This document shows, one piece after another, positions 5,523 through 11,581 of a stretch of 11,581 nt of DNA. The notes beneath the pieces are model-generated. The model was not told the origin of the DNA and did no database searches. It worked only from the letters and a program-made list of their open reading frames with translations. Positions within the stretch are counted from its first letter, which is position 1. Every line of letters begins with the position of its first letter. The position numbers were made by a program, and so were the translations under genes. Source of the DNA: Gammaproteobacteria bacterium (GTDB lineage Bacteria > Pseudomonadota > Gammaproteobacteria > UBA5335 > SLRW01); NCBI GenBank assembly GCA_007134115.1, contig SLLK01000240.1:1-11581 (forward strand), given 5' to 3'.

Positions 5523-6206
5523 ATGACAGCACCCCGGCGACTGGCACTGGTACTGATAGCGGCCCTGCTGGCCGGCTGCTCGGGCACCGCGGATACCGTG
5601 AGCGTGTCGGGCAAGGCCGAACGCGAGGTGATGCCCGATTACTTTGAGATCCACCTGCTGCTCGAGGCGCGTGGCGAAGACAGCAGCGCGCTCTCCGGCC
5701 TCCTGGAGGAGCGCCTGCAACAGGTGCTGGGTATCGCTCGCGAATACGCCCTGGACGATGAGGACATCCACGCCTGGGAACTGCAGTTACGCCAGGAGAT
5801 GCACTGGGATCCCGAACGCCGCCGTCAGGTGCCGGGGGAAATGCGGCTGACCCGCAAGGTCCGGCTGGACGTCGATGCCGCTGCGGACGTGGGGGCTTTG
5901 CTGGGTGACCTGCTCGCCTCCCGCGCCACGCAGATCGAACAAATCCGCGCGCGCCTGGCCGACCCGGAAGCCGTCCGGCGCGAATTGCTCGCCGAAGCCA
6001 CTCGGGCAGCCCGCCAGCGCGCCGAAGGCATCGCCAAAGGCGACGGTCGCAGCGCGGGGCGGCTGCTCGGAATTGAAGAGGCTGGCAGCCCCCAACACCG
6101 GCTCATGGCCACTGCCCGCATGGAACAGGACTCGCCGGAGGTTGGCTTCAACCCCGAACCCGTGAGCATCAGCGCGGAAGTGAATGCGGTGTTCGCGCTC
6201 GATTAA
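5523..6206 (+). CDS. SIMPL (DUF541) domain lipoprotein
   Basis: A 227-residue envelope protein. The N terminus is a lipoprotein signal: MTAPRR, a hydrophobic run and the lipobox LAGC, with Cys19 the lipidated residue. Ser20 follows rather than Asp, so sorting to the outer membrane is expected. The mature part has SIMPL-family features: VSVSGKAEREVMPDYFEIHL at the start, then a long helical middle, a repeated RARLADPEAVRRELLAEATR helix and the ending PVSISAEVNAVFALD. SIMPL proteins are periplasmic or outer-membrane-associated and are linked to oxidative stress in some bacteria, but their biochemical role is poorly known. GGAG lies eight bases before the ATG. Its stop codon is only 13 bases from the end of the convergent MFS gene, so the two transcripts probably overlap at their 3' ends. 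No terminator is visible between them. Confidence 0.88.
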   Translation: MTAPRRLALVLIAALLAGCSGTADTVSVSGKAEREVMPDYFEIHLLLEARGEDSSALSGLLEERLQQVLGIAREYALDDEDIHAWELQLRQEMHWDPERRRQVPGEMRLTRKVRLDVDAAADVGALLGDLLASRATQIEQIRARLADPEAVRRELLAEATRAARQRAEGIAKGDGRSAGRLLGIEEAGSPQHRLMATARMEQDSPEVGFNPEPVSISAEVNAVFALD

Positions 6207-6219
6207 GGAAACGCAAGGA

Positions 6220-7587
6220 TCAGCGTTTTTCCCGCAATCGGCGAACCTCCTCATTGGCGTCCGGCCAGTGCGCGTGATAGTCGTCGATAACAAACGTGTG
6301 GCAATGCCGGTACCCGGTGGCGGCGGCTTTGGCATCGGCAATGTGGGGATCGCTGGCGGCCAGGTCTGTGTGGGTATGCAACAATTCAAGCGCATCCACG
6401 CCAGACCAGAATCGCAGTGCCGCCACAGAGGCCACCAGGGCGACCCCTGTCAGCACCAGCGCGGCGGCATCCAGCCCCAGGACCGAGCCGGCCCAGCCGG
6501 CCAGCGGATAGGTCAGCAACCAGCAGGCATGTGACAGCGAAAATTGCGCGGCGAATACAGCCGGCAGATCGGCATCGGTAGCGGAGCGCCGCAGCAGACG
6601 CCCGGCCGGTGTGAGTATGGCGCCATAACCGGTGCCGACAAGCAACCACAGAATCAGCAGACCCGGCCAGGTGGTGGTGAGCACAGGACTGACCAGCAGG
6701 CCGAGCGTACCCAGAAAAGCGCCCGCGAGCATCACCCGGCGTTCGGGGAAATGATCAAGCAGGCGCGGCAGGGCCAGCGCCATCAGCATCGAGCCCAGCC
6801 CGAACGCGGCCATGGTCAGGGCCAGTTCCGTTTCGCCGTGCCCCAGCCGTTCACGCACGTAGATGACGCTGTTAACCAGCACCACCGCACCGACCGCAGC
6901 CACCACGAAATTCAGCAGACCCAGACCGCGCAATCGCGGTGTGCGCAGATAGATTTTCAGGCCGCGGGTCAAACGATCGGCAAACCCGTCGGCGGCAGCC
7001 GGCTGCTGGCGGGGGAACACCACAAAGCTGATAATCAGCGCCGAAACCACAAAGCCCGCCGCCGTGCCCACAAAGAGCACATGGAAAGTGACGAACATCA
7101 GCAACAACCCGGCCAGCATGGGGCTGATCAGGTTTTCCAGATCGTAGGCCAGACGCGAGAGCGATAACGCTTCTGTGTAGGTGCGCTCGTCATCGAGCAC
7201 TTGCGGGATGACGGCCTGGAAGGTGGGGGTAAAAGACGCCGAAGCCGCCTGCAGCACGAAGATCAGCACATAGATCTGCCAGATCTGGTCGACAAACGGC
7301 AACAGCAGGATGACGGCCGCGCGCACCAGATCAAGCGAAATGAGTACGCCCCGTCGTGGCAGATACGCCGCCAGCGCCCCGGCCATGGGCGCCACCGTCA
7401 CGTAGGCGATCATCTTGATCGCCAGGGCGGTACCCAGCACGGCCCCGGCGGCCGCCCCGGCCAGCTCGTACGCAAGCAGGGCCAGCGCAATGGTCGCCAG
7501 GCCGGTACCCAGCAAGGCAATCAACTGGGCCGCGAACAGCCTGCGATACGCAATATTTCCAAGCGGCGCGAGCATAGGCGGAAGCAT
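6220..7587 (-). CDS. MFS transporter with histidine-rich C-terminal tail
   Basis: A major facilitator superfamily protein of 455 residues from the chosen start, with about 12 hydrophobic segments in two halves and a basic loop after the sixth (about residues 190-220). RRGVLISLDLVRAA (78-91) corresponds to the conserved cytoplasmic loop 2-3 region. The layout resembles MFS exporters of the enterobactin-exporter/DHA type, but the substrate is not evident. After the last membrane segment there is an extra tail of about 60 residues with seven histidines and one cysteine (HTH, PH, RHCH, YHAH), which could bind a metal ion. Starts: a GTG at 7617 has no ribosome site; the ATG at 7587 is preceded by GGCGG and gives a normal short N terminus; a further ATG lies at 7575. 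It follows purL on the same strand at 61 bases, so cotranscription is possible. Confidence 0.87.
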   Translation of the reverse strand: MLPPMLAPLGNIAYRRLFAAQLIALLGTGLATIALALLAYELAGAAAGAVLGTALAIKMIAYVTVAPMAGALAAYLPRRGVLISLDLVRAAVILLLPFVDQIWQIYVLIFVLQAASASFTPTFQAVIPQVLDDERTYTEALSLSRLAYDLENLISPMLAGLLLMFVTFHVLFVGTAAGFVVSALIISFVVFPRQQPAAADGFADRLTRGLKIYLRTPRLRGLGLLNFVVAAVGAVVLVNSVIYVRERLGHGETELALTMAAFGLGSMLMALALPRLLDHFPERRVMLAGAFLGTLGLLVSPVLTTTWPGLLILWLLVGTGYGAILTPAGRLLRRSATDADLPAVFAAQFSLSHACWLLTYPLAGWAGSVLGLDAAALVLTGVALVASVAALRFWSGVDALELLHTHTDLAASDPHIADAKAAATGYRHCHTFVIDDYHAHWPDANEEVRRLREKR

Positions 7588-7648
7588 AGGCCGCCGGACC
7601 AGCCATTGAAAGGGCACGCCAGCATGACGTCAGGCTAAACGCGCAGCC

Positions 7649-10600
7649 CTAGCCCAGCCACACCCGCGCATTGCGGAACATGCGCAGCCACGGCGCATCC
7701 TCACCCCAGCCTTCCGGTGCCCAGGAATGACACAGGGTGCGGATGACCCGTTCGGGGTGCGGCATCATGATGGTGACGCGGCCATCCGCACTGGTGATGC
7801 CGGCCAGCCCCTCGGGCGAGCCGTTGGGATTGGCGGGATAGAGGCCCGCCACCCGGCCGTGATTATCCACATAGCGCACGGCCAGCCGCGATGATGCCTG
7901 CAACGCAGACACGCCGCCGTCGGCAAACGCGGCCCGGCCCTCGCCATGGGCCACGGCGATGGGCAAACGCGCGCCTTCCATACCAGCCAGCATAATGGAG
8001 GCCGACGGCAGCACCTCGACCAGCGACAAACGTGCCTCAAACTGCTCCGAGCGGTTGCGCACGAAGCGCGGCCAACCTTCCGTGCCAGGAATCAGTTCAC
8101 GCAGCGCCGCCAGCATCTGGCAACCATTGCACACCCCCAGCGCAAAGCTGTCACCGCGCGCAAAGAATGCCTCGAACTGCGCGCGCACCTGCGCGTTGAA
8201 CAGGATGGTCTTGGCCCAGCCCTCGCCGGCACCCAGCACATCGCCGTAGGAAAAACCGCCACAGGCAGCCAGGCCGTGAAAACCGTCCAGCGTGGCGCGC
8301 CCCGCCAGCAGATCGCTCATATGCACATCCACTGCCTCGAAGCCGGCGCGATCGAAGGCAGCGGCCATTTCTACCTGGCCGTTGACGCCCTGCTCGCGCA
8401 GGATGGCTGCACGCGGACGGCTGCCCGTGGCAATCATGGGCGCGGCAACATCTTCGGCGGGATCGAACGACAGTGCCGCGTTGAGCCCCGGATCGTCATC
8501 AGCCAGCAGGGCATCAAAAGCCTCGCGGGCACAATCGGGATCATCGCGCAGGGCCTGCATACGGTAGCTGGTTTCCGACCACAGGCGGCGCCATTCAATG
8601 CGATCCCCCGCCAGGACTTCCTCGTCCTCCAGGGTGAAGCGCAGGGTGCGCCCGGCCACCACCGGCCCGAGCCGGTGACTGCAATCGCCCAGACCGGCCT
8701 TTTTCAGCCTTACCATCACGGCGTCCACCTCGCCGGCGGCCACCTGCACAACCGCGCCCGCTTCTTCGCTGAACAGGGCAGCCGCCGCATCGCCCCCGGC
8801 CGGCCCATCAAGACGCACATCAAAACCACAACCCCCGGCGAACGCCATCTCGCACAGGGTGGCGAACAGGCCACCATCGGAACGGTCGTGATAGGCCAGC
8901 AATCGGCCCTCACCATTGAGCGCCTGTATTGTCTGGAAGAACGCTGCCAGATCATCAGTGCTGTCGGCATCCGGCGGCACATCGCCCATCTGCCCGTACG
9001 CCTGCGCCAGCACCGAACCACCCAGGCGATTGCGGCCCCGGCCCAGATCAACCAGGATCAGCTCGCTTTCGCCACGATCGGTATGCAGTTGCGGGGTAAG
9101 CACCCCGCGCGCATCCGGCAGCGGCGCGAAGGCGGTCACAATCAGGGACACCGGCGCGCTCATGCGGCGTTGCTCGCCATCGGCTTCCCACACGGTTTTC
9201 ATGGACAGGGAGTCTTTACCCACCGGAATGGCCAGGCCCAGCGCCGGGCAGAATTCCATGCCCACCGCGCGCACCGTGTCGTAGAGCACGGCATCCTCGC
9301 CCGGCTCGCCGCAGGCGGCCATCCAGTTGGCGGACAAGCGCACATCAGACAGTCTGGTCACCGGCGCGGCGGCGATATTGGTGATTGCCTCAGCCACCGC
9401 CATGCGGCCCGACGCAGGACCATCCAGCAGGGCCAGCGGCGTACGCTCGCCCATGGCCATGGCGGCGCCAGCGGTACCGTCATAACCACTGGCGGTGACC
9501 GCCACATCGGCCACCGGCACCTGCCACGGCCCCACCATCTGGTCACGCACCACCAGGCCGGAGACCGTGCGGTCGCCGATGTTGATCAGGAAGCTCTTGT
9601 CCGCCACCGCAGGGAAACGCAGCACGCGTGCGGCGCTCTCGGCCACATCCAGCGCGGCATGCTCAAAAGCGTCGCCCGGAGAAGGCTCACGCGTCACGTC
9701 GCGCAGCATGCGCGGCGGCTTGCCCAGCAGCACCTGCATGGGCATATCCACCGGACGATTGTCGAAATGTTCATCGCTGACGCGGAGCTGGCCGTCATCA
9801 GTCGCTTCACCGATGTCGGCATACGGACAACGCTCACGCTCGCACAGCTCAACAAACCGCGGCATATCCTCCGGCTGCACGATCAACACGTAGCGCTCCT
9901 GGGCCTCGTTGCACCAGATTTCCACCGGCGCCATGCCGGGCTCGGCGCTGGGCACCCGACGCAATTCCAGCCGGCCACCCCGCTCGCTGTCATCCAGAAT
10001 TTCCGGCACCGCGTTGGACAACCCGCCCGCGCCCACATCGTGGATAGACACGACGGGATTCTCGTCACCCAGTGCCCAGCAGCGGTCGATGACCTCCTGC
10101 GCGCGGCGCTGCATTTCCGGGTTCTCGCGCTGCACCGAGGCGAAATCGAGGTCCTCGCTGCTGGCGCCGCTGGCCATGGACGAAGCGGCGCTGCCACCCA
10201 GACCAATGAGCATGGCCGGACCACCCAGCACAATCACGCGATCGCCCGGCTGCGCAATACCCTTGTCCACATGGCCATCGCGGATGTTGCCCATCCCGCC
10301 GGCGATCATGATGGGCTTGTGGTAGCCACGCAGGCGGCCGTCCGGCGCGCGCAACTCAAAGTTGCGGAAGTAGCCGCCCAGCGCCGGGCGGCCGAATTCA
10401 TTGTTGAATGCCGCCGCACCGATGGGGCCGTCGCGCATGATTTCCAGCGCCGAGGCAATGCGCCCGGGGCGACCGAAGTCCTGTTCCCACGGCTGCAGGT
10501 CACCGGGCAAACGCAGGTGGGACACGCTGAAGCCGCTGAGCCCGGCGCGCGGCTTGGCCCCGCGCCCGGTGGCGCCTTCGTCGCGGATTTCGCCGCCGCT

Positions 10601-11524
10601 ACCGGTCGCCGCGCCGGGGAACGGCGAAATCGCCGTGGGATGATTGTGGGTTTCCACCTTCATGAGCAGGTGTGCCGGTTCGTGATGCAGGCGATAGCGA
10701 TGCTGGCGGTCGGGAAACAACCAGCCGGCCTCGTCGCCGCGCACGACCGAGCTGTTATCGGAATAGGCGGAGAGCACGCCCTCCGGCGTGGTGTGGTAGG
10801 TATTGCGGATCATGTCGAACAACGAACGCTGTTGCTGTTCACCGTCGATAATCCATTCCCCGCGGAAAATCTTGTGCCGGCAATGCTCGGAGTTGGCCTG
10901 CGCGAACATCATCAGTTCCACATCGGTGGGGTTGCGGCCCAGACCGCTAAAGCTCTCCACCAGGTAGTCGATCTCGTCGGCCGACAACGCCAGACCCAGT
11001 TCGCGATCAGCCGTTTCCAGCGCCGCGCGGCCACCGCCCAACACATCCACACTTTGCAGTTCGCCGGGCCGGGCCGACTGGAACAGGACGGCCGCCTGAT
11101 CCGGCGCGCTCATCAGCACCTGGGTCATGCGGTCGTGCAGCACGTCGCCGAGCTGCTCGGGCTGCGCCGGCGATGGCTCGCCAACCAGCATCCACAGTAT
11201 GCCGCGCTCAAGCCGGCGGACCTTGTGCAGGCCGCAATTGCGGGCAATATCGGTGGCCTTGCTCGACCACGGCGAAATGGTGCCCGGGCGCGGCACGACC
11301 AGCACCTGCGCGCCGGCGGGCTGCTCGGCGGTCACCGGCGCGCCGTAGGTGAGCAAGCGCTGTAAAACGGCGCTTTCATCGTCACCCAGAGGTTCGGCGA
11401 TATCCACGAAGTGCACAAACTCGGCGTGCAACGCCCGCACACCGGGCAGCCGGCGGCGCAACAAGCCCAGCCTTTGTTGCAGACGGAAAGCGGAAAAAGC
11501 GGCGCCGCCGCGAAACCATTGCAT
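7649..11524 (-). CDS. purL: Phosphoribosylformylglycinamidine synthase PurL (large, single-chain form)
   Basis: PurL converts FGAR, glutamine and ATP to FGAM in the fourth step of de novo purine synthesis, in the cytoplasm. From the chosen ATG it has 1291 residues, close to the 1295 of E. coli PurL. The order is an N-terminal PurS-like domain (about 1-140, with RPGTISPWSSKATDIARNCG at 79-98), a linker, two tandem synthase halves (NSEHCRHKIF at 211-220; ETHNHPTAISPFPG at 291-304) and a C-terminal glutaminase. The glutaminase has Cys1132 in GVCNGCQM, and His1256 and Glu1258 in MPHPER. The 11524 ATG aligns with the E. coli start (MQWFRGG versus the MEILRGS type); a TTG 21 bases upstream is in frame but would add seven unrelated residues. 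GGAG lies ten bases upstream. All hallmarks are intact. Confidence 0.98.
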   Translation of the reverse strand: MQWFRGGAAFSAFRLQQRLGLLRRRLPGVRALHAEFVHFVDIAEPLGDDESAVLQRLLTYGAPVTAEQPAGAQVLVVPRPGTISPWSSKATDIARNCGLHKVRRLERGILWMLVGEPSPAQPEQLGDVLHDRMTQVLMSAPDQAAVLFQSARPGELQSVDVLGGGRAALETADRELGLALSADEIDYLVESFSGLGRNPTDVELMMFAQANSEHCRHKIFRGEWIIDGEQQQRSLFDMIRNTYHTTPEGVLSAYSDNSSVVRGDEAGWLFPDRQHRYRLHHEPAHLLMKVETHNHPTAISPFPGAATGSGGEIRDEGATGRGAKPRAGLSGFSVSHLRLPGDLQPWEQDFGRPGRIASALEIMRDGPIGAAAFNNEFGRPALGGYFRNFELRAPDGRLRGYHKPIMIAGGMGNIRDGHVDKGIAQPGDRVIVLGGPAMLIGLGGSAASSMASGASSEDLDFASVQRENPEMQRRAQEVIDRCWALGDENPVVSIHDVGAGGLSNAVPEILDDSERGGRLELRRVPSAEPGMAPVEIWCNEAQERYVLIVQPEDMPRFVELCERERCPYADIGEATDDGQLRVSDEHFDNRPVDMPMQVLLGKPPRMLRDVTREPSPGDAFEHAALDVAESAARVLRFPAVADKSFLINIGDRTVSGLVVRDQMVGPWQVPVADVAVTASGYDGTAGAAMAMGERTPLALLDGPASGRMAVAEAITNIAAAPVTRLSDVRLSANWMAACGEPGEDAVLYDTVRAVGMEFCPALGLAIPVGKDSLSMKTVWEADGEQRRMSAPVSLIVTAFAPLPDARGVLTPQLHTDRGESELILVDLGRGRNRLGGSVLAQAYGQMGDVPPDADSTDDLAAFFQTIQALNGEGRLLAYHDRSDGGLFATLCEMAFAGGCGFDVRLDGPAGGDAAAALFSEEAGAVVQVAAGEVDAVMVRLKKAGLGDCSHRLGPVVAGRTLRFTLEDEEVLAGDRIEWRRLWSETSYRMQALRDDPDCAREAFDALLADDDPGLNAALSFDPAEDVAAPMIATGSRPRAAILREQGVNGQVEMAAAFDRAGFEAVDVHMSDLLAGRATLDGFHGLAACGGFSYGDVLGAGEGWAKTILFNAQVRAQFEAFFARGDSFALGVCNGCQMLAALRELIPGTEGWPRFVRNRSEQFEARLSLVEVLPSASIMLAGMEGARLPIAVAHGEGRAAFADGGVSALQASSRLAVRYVDNHGRVAGLYPANPNGSPEGLAGITSADGRVTIMMPHPERVIRTLCHSWAPEGWGEDAPWLRMFRNARVWLG

Positions 11525-11541
11525 GGATGCTGTACTCCGGG

Positions 11542-11581
11542 TCAACGAATCTCGCGCCAGTCCAGACCGGCCTCCTGATCG
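11542..11581 (-). CDS. Possible C-terminal end of a gene upstream of purL
   Basis: On the minus strand the last 12 codons before a TGA at 11544-11542 read DQEAGLDWREIR, with GC-rich third positions as in neighbouring genes. The frame runs off the right edge and would end 17 bases before the purL start, a spacing typical of an operon. It is too short to assign to any family, and it could be a chance frame. Confidence 0.35.
   Translation of the reverse strand, partial: DQEAGLDWREIR

Noticed and set aside
4419..5771. A 450-codon minus-strand frame across the monooxygenase and lipoprotein genes
   Set aside because: It crosses two well-supported plus-strand genes and its product has low-complexity Gly/Arg/Gln composition; a shadow frame.
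7946..11365. A stop-free plus-strand frame of 1139 codons opposite purL
   Set aside because: purL on the other strand is intact and unmistakable. The antisense product is rich in His, Arg and Gln with no recognisable domain, as expected from mirrored codon bias in GC-rich DNA.
11525..11545. TTG start giving seven extra residues on PurL
   Set aside because: The ATG at 11524 matches the family N terminus; the extra residues do not.

Overview
This is an 11.6 kb stretch of a GC-rich bacterial chromosome, most likely a gammaproteobacterium. The long single-chain PurL, the YhbW-type luciferase-like protein and the general style of the genes point there; the sequence alone does not give the genus. 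Ten protein genes can be supported, two of them cut by the window edges, plus one doubtful 34-codon frame. No rRNA, tRNA, CRISPR array, transposase or integrase was seen.

Layout. (1) 1-2375, all minus strand: msrB, a Fic-family gene and the 5' part of msrA. MsrB carries a Tat-like signal and MsrA a Sec-like signal, so the pair probably repairs oxidised methionine outside the cytoplasm. The fic gene sits between them and is visibly less GC-rich at its upstream end. It is bracketed by two near-identical 37-nt palindromic repeats in the same orientation, with a third, variant copy next to msrB. Its promoter region holds three TGTATACA-like sites about two helical turns apart. The Fic protein ends in a winged-helix DNA-binding domain. 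(2) 2483-3238, plus strand: a TauE/SafE-type membrane exporter, divergent from msrB. (3) 3370-4221, minus strand: a tandem universal stress protein. (4) 4434-6206, plus strand: a YhbW-like flavin-dependent monooxygenase, then a SIMPL (DUF541) lipoprotein. (5) 6220-11524, minus strand: full-length purL, followed by an MFS transporter with a histidine-rich C-terminal tail. Twelve codons of another minus-strand gene may end just upstream of purL.

How they work together. Most genes here are ordinary housekeeping or stress functions without an obvious shared pathway. The msrB/msrA pair is a functional unit (both methionine-sulfoxide diastereomers), interrupted by what looks like a small inserted, self-regulated Fic module. 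That module is the most interesting part of the window: an AMP-transferase-type enzyme with its own inhibitory motif, its own DNA-binding domain, a phased operator array and flanking direct repeats.
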